NCBI GenBank assembly: GCA_025093985.1
Contig: JACAAK010000010.1
Span: 1,902,168 to 1,966,167, forward strand
DNA length: 64,000 bases
Origin: Calvatia gigantea
Taxonomy: Eukaryota; Basidiomycota; Agaricomycetes; Agaricales; Lycoperdaceae
Direction: 5' to 3'
Part shown: one piece after another, positions 23,883 to 36,563 of the stretch
Position numbering within the stretch: the first letter of the stretch is position 1
Layout of the letters: every line of letters begins with the position of its first letter
Translations under genes and position numbers: made by a program
The notes under the pieces: generated by a model
The model's input: only the letters and a program-made list of their open reading frames with translations
What the model was told of the DNA's origin: nothing
Database searches by the model: none

Positions 23883-26408
23883 TCAGTAATGCAGACTCGC
23901 AAAAATCAGTGCATCACACACCTCGGCGAGGATTTCGCCAACCTCGGCCATGTCAATTTTGATGTCTGAGTTCTTCCCGACAATAAGCTGCAAGTATCGG
24001 CTTTCTTGTACAAACCTAGCTTGAGCTTCATCCTCGGGTTCAGTGTTCACTGATCCCTCCAGTTCAAGCCGTCGGCATATTTGTTCGCATGCTGGTCGTT
24101 CACCAGGTTCAAAGGACCAGCACAAGTTCATTAGTTCCCACATGTCGTCGTCGATGGCGTCCAAATCGTCCGGGCTGGCCATTTCACCGCGTTGAGCGGG
24201 TGGTTTGCTCTCCACAAGCTTCCAGATGATTTGAGAGTCCATGCTGCACTCATGGAACGGCAGCTTTCGGGAAAGAATCTGTTTCAAGCGTTGTCTAGTG
24301 TTCCCTATCGTGTCAGGGATGGACGTACCTCGTAACAAACACACCCTAAAGCCCAGATGTCACTCGCCCGACTAGGTTTTACGCCCTCCTTGACCGATTC
24401 AGGGGCTGCCCATCGAATTGAACGGCCAATCACGTCCCCTGTCGTGTGTGTGAATCCCAACGTCCTGTCTGTCCAAATAGTTGATATTCCGAAGTCGGTA
24501 ATGCAAGCTCTTCCAGAATCGTTTACGAGGATGTTCACCTACAGGTGGCCGTGAGCTATAGTCCCTCAATACAGTTCAAGTGTCACACTCACCCCCTTGA
24601 GATCAGCGTGGATAATATTTTCGTCGTGAAGATATTTCAAACCACTGGCAATGTCACAAATCTAACATCTGGGTCAATGGGGCAAATTGGCTGTAAGAAT
24701 GACAGAATTACCAAAGGCTTGCGAGGTACGGCTGCGTTCCGTTGCAGGTACGCGACAATATTGCCGTTGTTCATCCACGGAGATACTAAGGCAAATATCT
24801 TTCTGTGCATCGTCAAGATAAAAGATTCCGTAGAAGGGTGTGATATTCGGGTGATGGAGCTGTCCCCACAAGATCGCTTCCTTGGCGTAAATCTGATACA
24901 TAATGTGACTGGAGTTCAGAGCGTGAGCGCCGGATTGCTAGACGGAGAAGCACCTTCAGCATCCTGTCCAACTGGAATCGTTGAGGCCGAATGACCTTCA
25001 GACATAGGTCTAAGGTGTCAAAACGTCCCTTGTATATGTCACAGAACCCTCCACTGTCCTCGCGAGATTCATACACTATATCCCTCAACACATACCAGCG
25101 AGGGTAGAGCGTAGAGGCTCCGGAAAGGTTACGGAGGACGATGAGCACGTGCTTGCGAAGCCATGGCACCTGGGGATTTGCCAGGGGTTGTAACAATACC
25201 TGTTGCAGAGAAGACGGCAAGAAATAATTGGGTCGGATTTGGCGAGCCCGAGACGAGTGTGCTTACCGAGTACAAAAAGTCAATGAGTAATTGAGCGCGA
25301 TCATCTTTCAATTCTTGCAAAGCCTTCCTTTTTGTAGAGCTCCTCAATACACCCGCAAGTTGAGCCAATAGAGCCTCAACCAAGACCTATTGGAGGTAAC
25401 GCATTTGAGCATTTTGGACACAACGCAATCGAAGACAGATAAACTTTGGTGGCCTCAAACCTCAGGATGTCCTTGAGTGTGTACCAAACTCTTCACAGAA
25501 CAGGCTTCCTAGCTTCCCCGTAGGGGCACAAGGTTTGGAGGGAAACAAGAAGAAGAATTTGGACCCCAACAAAAGCGAGGATATGACAATCACCTTTTGC
25601 CCATCTGGTGCCAACTCTGCCAGAATTCTCTGGCTATCTTCGAACTGCGCAGGAAGGGATTCTCCGCCAAGGACCTCTTCGCCAGGCGATTCGGTGAGCA
25701 CTTCCTTGGCATCCTGCTCCTCGACCCTTGTGGAGTCCTGGCGAGCTGGTACGCGGGCGCAGTTCGAGGAACCGGTTGACCACAGACGTATAAATCAGAA
25801 CCCGCCGAAACAGCTCTTGAGCCCTTGTTCCCGTCGCACTGCTCGGTTTAGGGAAGATGCGAGTCTTGGACAAATACCTCATCACCGCAAGGGAGTTGTC
25901 TAGCTCCTGGTGGAAACGTTCCATTTCTCTTTCTATGTCATTTCTGCGCACTGGAATAGAAGCTGTTGGTGCATCAGAAACAACGGTCACAGGACACGCT
26001 TACACAATTGGATGGCGAAATTCCAACCTGACCACCTTTGAACGTGTTCCAAAATCTCCTTCATTAACCTGTATCTTATCTTAGTTCCGCCAGCCAAGCC
26101 GCGCCGGACAAAACTCACACAACAGACTCCCGAAGCAACTTTTCTAGCAGATCACTCCATAAACGTGATTGAGAGGCTTCATCCAACAGGGTGACTAGCT
26201 CTCCGCTCTTTTTCCCTAACATCTTCACGTTATTCTAAAGCAAATCAGAGTCCCACCGCCCCGAGCTGAAAGACCGGACACACCTTCTTCACAGTCACCT
26301 GTCTGCAAGATTCCACTATTCCAGAGGCCAGCCTAGCTAGAAAGGAAATCAGTTTCCTAAGACTTAAAGAGAATGGAAAGTATCACCAAGCTCTTGCGTT
26401 ACAGACAT
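23883..26408 (-). CDS. TKL-like kinase family copy D with MLKL/HeLo-like N-terminal helical bundle
   Basis: ATG at 26408 (MSVTQEL). Small exons join in phase to give LARLASGIVESCRQVTVKK, NNVKMLGKKSGELVTLL, LWSDLLEKLLRE, ILEHVQRWSGWNFAIQ, DIEREMERFHQELDNSL. This heptad-rich pattern with a Cys/Val helix 1, a K..L.E....L..LL helix 2 and a terminal helix ending in LD is like the MLKL N-terminal domain. Then come a linker (FEDSQRILAELAPDGQK), the LIDFLYS block, and the kinase: EDSGGFCDIYKG, LCLKVIRP, DFG (ITDFGIS), AAPE, ALGCVCYE, tail VGKNSDIKIDMAEVGEILAE. One extra A at about 24786-24789 breaks ICLVSPWM. The linker frame also differs from copy B by one base near 25735. With these set aside the gene is complete. 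Confidence 0.75.
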
Positions 26409-27878
26409 GATAGCAAGGTTGAAGGAGAGAAGTGCAGCACGGGGTTTGTCATCCGAGGAGACTGGATATCACCGGATAAAGACGCGCATCGGGCGCTCAA
26501 TATATACATCCACTGGAGCCTGTCAAAACATGATTTTTCGAACGCAAACACATTGCCCGTGCGAAATGTCGTTCTCATTTGTCTGCAACGAAGGTGTTGT
26601 GACCGATTGATGGTGAAGGATTGCGAACCATTAGGCTAGTTCTAAAATTAACCTTGGCGTTTTCTCCCTTCCCCTTCAGAAACATATGAGAATTTCGACC
26701 GTATCTGTCTCAGGGGAGTTTCTGGGTCGGTCAAGTGATAATATGTTCCAAATGATAAAACACACATCAACGTGGAGCTCGCTCGGTTCCGTGCCTGCCT
26801 TCAAGATTTGGAGCTTCCTGCGCCTCGCCAATGGCACACCTTTCACCAAGTCGGCGACAGAAACACCTAGGGAGTCAGGCGGGGAGAGGAACTCTTTGCT
26901 TGGTTTGATCGGTTGTTTACATATCGTATTTTCCGTGGTGAGACGCGTCCAGTGATAATGGTTACATATTCACGTCCACTACGAATCCAAGGTGGGGGGA
27001 AGGAGATCGCCTGTGTATCTGCTCTGAGAGGAAAAGAGCGACATCGGCGGGAGTAGAGGGAGTGGCGCAACACTGACACAATCCAGGAGCCCGTACTTTG
27101 TTCGTATGCGTCGCACTCTCTTAATGAATATATAAGCAACGCAGGCCGCCAACGCAACGCAATGCCTATCAACCCCGCAACGACCCCCTAGAAGAAATAA
27201 ACAGAATCATCTGTAACAAAGAGTCAGAATTGGTTCACACAACGAGAATAAACGAGATGACCGACCCCAAATCCTATATTCCGGCCTCAATTTTAATCTC
27301 CTAGCCATTTAACATTGATATGGCAATGTCGGGCGACTATCGCCAGTCCTAGTCGCGCGTCTACTTGAAGCAAGTTCACAGGACGTGTTGTTCCAAAGCA
27401 AAGTAGACGCCCTTCAAGATAATGGTGCTTTCAGGCCCAGGCACCCACAAATGAGAGTTCAAAAGAGAAATGGAGGCAGGTGCAGGGATGAAACGAACAA
27501 AATATCTAATTAGGTAATTAATCATTGCGGGCCGAAATCGTGGTCAACCACTTTGAATCAAGGCCCCGATGGAGATGCCACCGCCCATTTGAAGAATCCG
27601 TTCAGTATAAATCAACGCCGGGGTAGCACTTGGGGCATGAGACACGGGGCACATCGAATTAAGGCCGGATTCGGCCGTGGCCAAGAAAATAAATGTTTTT
27701 TTAGGAAAGAACCAAGAGGAAAATTACTGTTGCCGCCTACTAGAGTACAATTAATATAATGCCTAAAAAACTAACAGAGCGAAAGAAACAGAGATCATAA
27801 CTATCTGGTGGGGGTCACTACGTTCGTCAGAACCAAAGCATGTATTATCATATTAAAGCTAGGTAAATCAATCCGACG
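26409..27878. other. Spacer between kinases D and E
   Basis: 26409-26640 is the promoter region shared with copy B. The plus-strand frame at 26686-26955 has no recognised domain. The rest is AT-rich with no gene signal that I can support. Confidence 0.45.
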
Positions 27879-30231
27879 TTAGCCCTCAATAGTTTGAAAT
27901 ATGAGCGTGAGACGTACTTCAGCGAGGACTTCTTGGACCTTGACCAAATCGACGGTGGTAAATGGGTTATCCTCCATTGAGAATAATGTACATTGATTCC
28001 CTTGTCCAGGCCCCGTTTGACCTTGGTCGGCAAGGTTTCCATCCTCACCGACTGTTACCCCAAGTTCAAATTCCTGTAATATACCCTGACATGTCGCTCT
28101 TTCTCTGGGTTCAAGAGACCAACACCGATTCATTAAGTTCCACATTGCGTCGCCAACTACATCTGGACTGTTTGAGTCAATATCCTCACCGGCTTGTGCC
28201 GGCCTTTCGCCGTCGAGTAACTTTCGGACGATCTGGTAATCCCGGGAACACTCGTGGAACGGTAGTCTCCCAGTAAGAACCTACATCACAACGCTCCATT
28301 GCATCCTACAAAAATGGGAAAATTGTGGACACGTACTTCATAGCAAACACACCCAAAAGCCCATATATCACTCGCTTGACTGGGAAGGGCGCCTTCTTCA
28401 AACAATTCTGGGGCAGCCCAACGAATTGAACCGTCGACGGTTCCGCTCGTCATGTATGCGAAGCCTAGTGTCCTGTCCGTCCAGATGGCCGAGAGACCGA
28501 AATCCGTTATACAAGCCCTCCCAGAATCATTTACAAGAATATTCGCCTAGACACAGGAAGGGACAGTAAGTTACATAGTTTGGCAAGAGAGTTTACCGCA
28601 TTAAACTTGCCCCTTTGAGGTCACCGTGAATCACGTTTTCATCGTGAAGGTATCTCAGGCCATTGGCAATATCAGAAATCTAAAGGTTTCTGAGTGAGGT
28701 GGACAGCTGAAAGAAGCATGAACTGACGAAGGGTTTACGATGCACAGTGGGATTCCGTCCCAGATATGCTACGAGGTTTCCGTTGTCCATCCAAGGGGTT
28801 ACGAGGCAAATTTGCTTCCGGGTCGCATCTAGGTAATGGACGCCATAGAAGGGCACAACGTTGGCATGACGAAGCTGACCCCACAAAATCAATTCCTTGG
28901 CGTGAATCTAGAATATCGTCACCGTGAACCACCGTGAGATTCACAAACTCAATGTAACAATGAACGAAAAAAACCTTGAACATCTTATCCACCTGAGCTG
29001 GTTGATTTACCCGTACGATCTTCAAGCAAAGGTCGGCCCCATTGTGATTTCCTCTGTGTATGTCGCAGAACCCCCGGCCGGCGTCTTCGTATGGATGATG
29101 CGTTATATTCTTCAAGACGTACCAATGAGGGTAGAGCGTCGAGGCCTCTGCAAGTCGGCAGAGCGCAGCGAGAATAACTTTGCAAAGTTGTGGTTCCGGT
29201 GGGCGTCCCACTGGTTGTGAAAGTGCCTATCGTGACGACAAAATCAGCAATCCTCACGGAGCAAGACATAAACCGAGATGCCAGCACATACCGCGTACAT
29301 GAAGTCAATCAGGAGTTGAGCCCGATCGTCGTTCTGTTCTTGCAGAGCCTTGCTTTTTTCAGGAATGCTCAACATATTCGACAGGGTGTTTAATGTCGAA
29401 TCTATCGTGACCTATTACGAGGAATTTGCGTTGAGTATTTTGATTATTATCCGCGTTGAATCCGATTGGTCTCAATCAAAACCGTCAAGAGAACCATTAG
29501 GAGGCTTTTAGACCTCCTAACTGCACTACCTTGACAGGTGGTACCAGGCCGAAAACATAAATCACCTTTGGTTCTTTCGACACAACAGACTCTGAAGCAG
29601 CACCGGACCTGAGCGGGTATGGGAAAAGGACCACGACGAAGAGGAGCGTAAGCGAATGCGCACCTGATTGACCGAATTGCGGTGTCCAAATCCTGGTGGT
29701 GCCGTTCAATTTTTCGCTTCAAGCAAAGAATGGCTACTACATTAACATTATTCCATATTTTAATACCACGGTTGCTGATGGCGGCGAAGAGTCAGGGCAG
29801 CTACTCACACCACTGGACAACAGAACCCCGACTTGACCACTTTCGAATATGCTTCAGTATTCCTCTCAAAAGTCTGGCGTGCGTCCCATATCAATGGGGA
29901 TCATGTCACCTTTCACCTTGTCCGAATAACTTACGAACTAGTATCCTCAAGCCATGTCTGCGTTGCAGCACCCAAAGACTGAGACTCTTCCTGCAACAAG
30001 TTAACCAGCTGCATGCTCTTCTCCCCGAGCATTTTCATGCTGTGCTGTAAAGTGCATGTGGGTGAGGGGGGTCGGCTTTAAGTTGGCTATATGGTGATAT
30101 CACACCTTTCTCACGGCCACATTTTCGCAGCATCCGACAATCTCAGAGGCCAAAGTGACTAAAATGAAGTAAGTTGCCTGGGTTGCTCGAAACAAAAGCT
30201 CGGGATTACCTAGATCTGGTTTTCCGGACAT
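27879..30231 (-). CDS. TKL-like kinase family copy E, best-preserved member, with MLKL/HeLo-like N-terminus
   Basis: ATG at 30231 (MSGKPDL), then in-phase exons VTLASEIVGCCENVAVRK, HSMKMLGEKSMQLVNLLQEE, GILKHIRKWSSRGSVVQW, KRKIERHHQDLDTAIRSI, SGAASESVVSKEPK. The family block is ALQEQNDDRAQLLIDFMYA. Kinase: EDAGRGFCDIHRG, LCLKIVRV, HGDLKG, DFG, AAPELF, DIWAFGCVCYE. The tail is longer and different from the others, ending TTVDLVKVQEVLAEV. No frame break was found, so this is the best reference for the family. The intron after DLKG begins GCAAGT (28612 downwards), a GC-AG intron; the GTAAAC a few bases on would not keep the frame. Function unknown; the architecture suggests a signalling or cell-death role at membranes. 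Confidence 0.8.
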
Positions 30232-30826
30232 GATGAGAGTCAAAGAAGGGTTGTTAAACGTTGGTTCCTCGTGGAGTTAGTCACCATCTTATAGCCCGGT
30301 ATGTGCATTAGAAGGCTGTGCGTATCCGCAGGCGTCAAATGACCAGTATATATAGCCTTGACGCAAGAGGCAGGCAAAGGATTCTTGCCATGGGCCGCAG
30401 GGTAGGAGAACAAGCTGCTTGCCCAGGTATTCCCGCTGCGTAAGGACCTGGCGCAGGCATTAGGCCTTCCTCTCCTGTATGGACAAGATGCAGGGTGTGC
30501 CGTGGTGTATCGGGTGTTGGAAATCACCGGAGATAGGCGGTCAGACTGTCAACAGATAAAGAAGATACTTTGTTGGCGGTGAAAGCTTATTCCCCGAGGT
30601 GCTGTAAGTACTGTCCCCGCGAAGCATGTCATACAAATTCTTCGTGCGAAATATCACGGGGTAGAAAGCTTTCCGAGGCCTGCACCCAGGTATGCTCATA
30701 CACACGTCGTAAAGGAGACACAATAAATCAAAAATACCTAAGAATTGGCACATCAGGAAAGCAGAAAGTACAAAAGCGAGTAAGTAGTGAGAAGAGCGAG
30801 AAAAGTTGGTATGCCAACCAACACAA
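30232..30826. other. Spacer between kinase E and SPC2
   Basis: This is the probable promoter of copy E and 3' flank of SPC2. No gene was recognised. Confidence 0.45.
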
Positions 30827-31892
30827 TTAAGCATTTTTCCCATCCATAGCACTCTCCACTGCTTCCCCGACCCACCTCTCAAACGCCTCCTGGTCCATCG
30901 TTCCCTGGTCATCAAAGAATGAAGTATAACTCTGCGACACCCTCGTCTTGCCTTTTGCAAGTAGCGATTTACCGGCGTTGGTGGAGCGGAGGTATGAGAT
31001 GGAAATTGTGTATGCGGGTGGTGTGGATGTCAGGTTGGTTTTGGTTGGTTTGATTGCGGGTTGGGTTTTGCCTGAGATGGTTACACGTTCGGTAATTATC
31101 TGGAAGATGGATTAGTAAATCGTGTTTAGCAGATGGCCAAAAGTGGGAAACTGGGGGGTTGCTGTGCCATGAGAAGAGAGGGAGGTCTAAATGGGAAGAG
31201 GGAATGGAGAGTCCGGTTTCACGTGTCTTGTGGAGCCGTCCCAGTTTCGACATGCTCGGCTAGGAAGGTGGGTCCACTTACACGTTTCGAAAATGTCTTT
31301 CGCTTCCCCATGAAAACAGTATCTCCCTCAATAAAATACGCATATAACGTTTGTATCGTCGTCAATACGACGTACCTAAATCACTCATCAGATCACTGCA
31401 CATAGCATACGAATAAGAATAGTAAATTGACTCACATGATGACGCCAACCCAAACAACCGGCTTCGATTTTTCAAATTCCACTTTGTAGCCATACAATGC
31501 AGTTGCCGCTGCGACAAGAACACTCGACCAGCCCAATCCCAGCCGCACATCTGTATGTATATGGATCGGCTTGAACAAGTCCGGACGTGAGAGGTACTAT
31601 TGCGTCAAGCCCAAAAACCCCACATCATTCATAATCAGTTGTGTGCCCAAGCCAAGTTACGTCCTTCCAATTAGCAATTCCTAAACGCTTGAAAAACGGG
31701 TAGAAAACGTACGCGCTTGAGGGCATCATCACAAGCATTCTTCAGCTCTGTCAGATTTGCGTTGTTGACTTTAACCACGTCCCGCTCGCCGGACGGTATA
31801 GGGATAGCGAGGGGCCCTGTCGGCCTGTCCGGAGGCTCTGAAGTCGCCCGTTGTTGGTCGTTATTGCTCGCTCGCGTGGCGTCCTTGGCCAT
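30827..31892 (-). CDS. SPC2: Signal peptidase complex subunit 2 (SPC25 family)
   Basis: Four exons in phase: 31713-31892, 31436-31596, 31282-31375, 30827-31099, encoding 235 residues; stop TAA at 30827-30829. The order matches the microsomal signal peptidase 25-kDa family: a hydrophilic N-terminus with ELKNACDDALKR, a D-R-L-like segment, two adjacent membrane helices (SSVLVAAATALYGY and VGVIMYVVLTTIQTLYAYF), and a cytosolic tail with a five-stranded-looking ERVTISGKT ... YTISISYL pattern. It ends in a typical acidic helix (FDDQGTMDQEAFERWVGEAV). SPC2 is an accessory subunit of ER signal peptidase and contacts the Sec61 channel. No frame breaks. Confidence 0.88.
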
Positions 31893-32204
31893 GGTGAAGG
31901 TATTGGGTATCTTTTGAGTTACGCGGCCGTATTTAAGAGAAGACTAGAAGCGAGGGAACATAGGAGGAACGACGGACGTGAGCTTTCACGACGTGTCCTT
32001 TGTCGTGTATTTCTCGTCACGCGGCATTTACTATATTGGGTATATCATTCTCACGGTATGAAATGTTATTTCGGTAGAGGTTTGAATATTGAATATTGAG
32101 TCTTTGATGGGTTTGCAATTACGAGGGGATAATGTTCATAAATAATACAAATATGCACTACAATTCCAAGGATGAATGAAGAGTATTGAAAGAGATACGG
32201 CAAG
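31893..32204. other. Spacer between SPC2 and H2A
   Basis: This contains the SPC2 promoter and H2A 3' region. No gene was recognised. Confidence 0.5.
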
Positions 32205-32786
<582 letters not shown>

Positions 32787-33085
32787 TGTAGATCGATGGG
32801 GTGTTGTAGGTTGAACGGCTCAGGACGATGGGGGACGAACAAACAGCGAAAGATGCGTGCAAAAATCGTGAGCAACTGTATTTAAATCGCGCTTGGAGTC
32901 ACGTGAGACCGCGTTCTGTTGCTATCAACAATCAACAAATGCGTCAAGAGCCCGCGCCAGAACAAACATCAACAAATCGACGCGTCTGTACTTATATATC
33001 CTGTGCTTCATTGCCCAAGTGTTCCACATTCTTTATCGCCGTCCACTACATAACCCTTTGTCCAACAGACTCTAATCAAATCGCA
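32787..33085. promoter_or_regulatory. Shared divergent H2A/H2B promoter
   Basis: This is 299 bases between the two start codons. TATTTAAA-type element at about 32879-32886 serves H2A (about 93 bases from its ATG) and TTATATAT at about 32992-32999 serves H2B (about 90 bases from its ATG), so the layout is nearly symmetric. No other site is claimed. Confidence 0.7.
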
Positions 33086-33689
<604 letters not shown>

Positions 33690-34090
33690 CCGAGCAGTTT
33701 TTCTATTTTTGCTTTCCTCTTTTGTTGATTTGTTCATGGCTGTACATCACTGTATTTATTCTAATCTCACTTTTGAGTTCTTTTCGTTATGTTCCCACGG
33801 TGTTCACTGTGAGGTTCTTGTGAGGACAACAATAAGAATGGTTAGTACCACACACCTTTGCTTTGATCCTTTATCGCCGTCTATCGCTGACGGGGGTAAG
33901 TAGCCTTTTTCATTATATCATTTAATTTATTGTATTCAGCCTTTTTGACTTTCAACGCTATCCCATCGATCAATCTCCATTTACTCCTGCAGCAACTGTG
34001 ACTCGCTCAAAGCGCGTAGTCAATTAAAATTAGACTCAGGCTTGGATTCTCCCTCACTCGGTCGCTTTCTGTCGTTCTCTATCGTCGTCA
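33690..34090. other. Spacer between H2B and F-box gene
   Basis: This holds the H2B 3' UTR and F-box promoter. The short plus frame at 33634-33903 is not supported as a gene. Confidence 0.5.
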
Positions 34091-36325
34091 ATGAAGCGGA
34101 CACCGAGTTATACACCACTGCCGACCCTTGCTGGTCGAACCTCATTTACTTCCTCAGCTCCTACTCCCGGTTCGAACTCTACTTCGTCAACCCCGAATTC
34201 AGGCTCTTCAACACCTAGAATGGTTACTGAACCACCTGCACCTGCACACAGACTAGCACGTAAATCCCAGTCTAAGCTAAATTTACGATCATCATCATCA
34301 ACCATCACCCTCAAACCCAAACGATCCACTGCCGTTCTCAAGGTCACACCATCCCCACCCTCCGAACAGATCCTCACCAAACGGTCACACAACTCCACCA
34401 ACGTCCCCATCAACAAACTCCCACCCGAACTCCTCTCAACCATCTTCCTCCTCCTCACAACCTCATATCTCTCGTCAAATACAAGGACAAGTTCTTCAAC
34501 CTCAACCACATGCTTGACTTCCCCACGCCTCGTTTCTCAAGTATGCCACTTCTGGCGATGTATCGCTCTGAATGAACCCTTACTATGGGCCCGCACACTC
34601 AACCTCCGCGAAGGCCCGAAATGGATCATCGAAGTCTTGAGGAGAAGCAACGATTGCGTGATCGACGTCGTTGGGTTATGTGATAATCGCAACATTTATA
34701 ACGTCGGATCAACCATCAATGGACTTGGTGGCGGCGGCAGCGGTGGTAGTGGCGGAAGGATAGTAACGGGGAGTGTGCTTGGCGTGATTTTGAAAGAATT
34801 GAAGAGAATACGGAGGTTACATTTGACGATTGAGAGGAAGGAGGATTGGAGGGTCGTGGTGGATTGTTTGAGTCGGTGTGAGGCACCTGTGTTGGAGAGT
34901 TTGGCAATTAAAAGTGCGATGAGGAGGATTGCGTTGCCTGGTCCTGGTGGATTTAACGGCGGTGGTAGTAATCGCGCTGGTCCCATTGGTCGAGAAGGAT
35001 TTTTTGGCTCTGGTGAAGGGAGGGAAGATGTGATGAGTTTATCTCAGGCGCTATTCAGAAGCACTGCGCCAGTGTTGAAGAATCTTTCATTGGCTATGAT
35101 CGCATTGGATGCGGGCGTCTCGTTACCTTGGTTATCAAGACTAACAACTCTACAAGTAACGGATCTCGAGGACCAATATCTCATGTCTGTCTGGGAATGG
35201 CTCTTTATCGTGCGCCAAACACCATCCCTGGAAAACCTCACCCTCCGGAGCGTATTCGCGAACGAGGTCCCACCCGACTCTCCCGAGGATGCAGGAAAAG
35301 TCGTGCTGAAAAGGCTAAAAAGCGTGGAATTGAAGGGTACGATGATGGAGTGTTGTGAATTTCTGGAGAGGCTGGTCGTCCCTGGAGAATGCAGAATTCA
35401 TATGGACACCAAGAGGGCAAATAACGCACATGCAGCAGATAAGCTAAGTGAATTCTTGCGGGAGAGGAAAATGAGGGTAGAGAATATGGAGGGAATTCTA
35501 AAGACGGCAGAGGAGACGATGAGGGAGGCTAACGAGAGGAGAAGGACACTACTCGTACACCCGTCAGCACACGACCTGCATATCAAAGTTAGCGAGGTCA
35601 TCGGTAGCGCGTCCGACGCCGACAGAATTGCAGATCAAACTACTGAACCGAGAGAGGAACAAGAGGGAAATTGCGTTATCAACTTATTGCTCTCTTTCGG
35701 ACACCTGGACCAGAATGAGGAGAGGCACAGGTTAATCACGCAGATCTTCGACACTCTGACAAACGCCTTGCACCTTGTGTACGAAGACAAAGGCGGCTTC
35801 GACTCGCTCAACTTATCACTGTTCGGAATACGAGATGGAATCAGGTTCTGGGAGTCGCACCTGATCCAACTCCTCGCAAAATTGGATCGGGTAGAGCATC
35901 TAAACGAAGTCTCGGGCTACACTGCCAGCGTGGTGCTTCCGTTACTCGTGCAGTCGCCTCTGCAGCACCAGCACGGGCGTCGACCGTCAACCACATCAGT
36001 GACGAGTATCAATTCAAGTCCATCAGAGAGGTTCAGGCAAAACGTACTTTTGCCCTCACTTCAGCGGATTACATTCGCATTCGTGGAATTCAGCACAAAT
36101 GTCGATGATGAATTCGAGGCTTGCTGTGACGTGCGGTCTGTCCCAGACTTCGTGCGCCGGAGATATGGACTTGGCAAGGAGGTTGGAGGTATCAGTGTCG
36201 CACGCCAGAGAATGCTCAAGTTGCAGTTCGAGTGCTGCAGTGGACCCCAAAGGATACTCGACGAACTGACGAGGCTTGGAGCGGAATATGGACTTGGTTG
36301 GGCGTGTGATTTCGATGAGAGTTAA
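34091..36325 (+). CDS. F-box domain protein, intronless
   Basis: A single uninterrupted frame of 744 codons. The first about 100 residues are Ser/Thr/Pro-rich and probably disordered. An F-box follows at about residues 107-170: INKLPPELLSTIFLLL, then SQVCHFWRCIALNEPLLWA, as in many Agaricomycete F-box proteins. The rest has leucine-rich, possibly LRR-like stretches (LERLVVPGECRIHMD, LSLAMIALDAGVSL) and a glycine-rich insert near 34725-34760. F-box proteins bind Skp1 and pick substrates for SCF ubiquitin ligase; the substrate here is unknown. The C-terminus (LDELTRLGAEYGLGWACDFDES) recurs as a relic near 41.93 kb. Confidence 0.85.
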   Translation: MKRTPSYTPLPTLAGRTSFTSSAPTPGSNSTSSTPNSGSSTPRMVTEPPAPAHRLARKSQSKLNLRSSSSTITLKPKRSTAVLKVTPSPPSEQILTKRSHNSTNVPINKLPPELLSTIFLLLTTSYLSSNTRTSSSTSTTCLTSPRLVSQVCHFWRCIALNEPLLWARTLNLREGPKWIIEVLRRSNDCVIDVVGLCDNRNIYNVGSTINGLGGGGSGGSGGRIVTGSVLGVILKELKRIRRLHLTIERKEDWRVVVDCLSRCEAPVLESLAIKSAMRRIALPGPGGFNGGGSNRAGPIGREGFFGSGEGREDVMSLSQALFRSTAPVLKNLSLAMIALDAGVSLPWLSRLTTLQVTDLEDQYLMSVWEWLFIVRQTPSLENLTLRSVFANEVPPDSPEDAGKVVLKRLKSVELKGTMMECCEFLERLVVPGECRIHMDTKRANNAHAADKLSEFLRERKMRVENMEGILKTAEETMREANERRRTLLVHPSAHDLHIKVSEVIGSASDADRIADQTTEPREEQEGNCVINLLLSFGHLDQNEERHRLITQIFDTLTNALHLVYEDKGGFDSLNLSLFGIRDGIRFWESHLIQLLAKLDRVEHLNEVSGYTASVVLPLLVQSPLQHQHGRRPSTTSVTSINSSPSERFRQNVLLPSLQRITFAFVEFSTNVDDEFEACCDVRSVPDFVRRRYGLGKEVGGISVARQRMLKLQFECCSGPQRILDELTRLGAEYGLGWACDFDES

Positions 36326-36563
36326 CCAACTATTTAGTTTTGAATATTCTTCAGTGCATCATTTCTTTGGACACTCGGTCGAGTACGTCGCACTTTCTGG
36401 CATGTTTAAGTCATCAATATGACGTGTATACGAAAATGGGTATAGAGAGAACATGTAGAAAAGTTACTGTCTGATGAAGGTGGCAACCCCCCAAATCAAA
36501 CCCCGTGTTGTATCATAGCTTACAGCTGCGTCATCCTCGATTGGCGACTGGTAACCACAAATT
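36326..36563. other. Convergent gene ends
   Basis: This lies between the F-box stop and kinase F stop; no gene. Confidence 0.5.

Noticed and set aside
5556..26408. Calling kinases A, C and D pseudogenes because of frame breaks
   Set aside because: The breaks are single insertions of the same kind seen in essential genes here, and the catalytic residues are intact.
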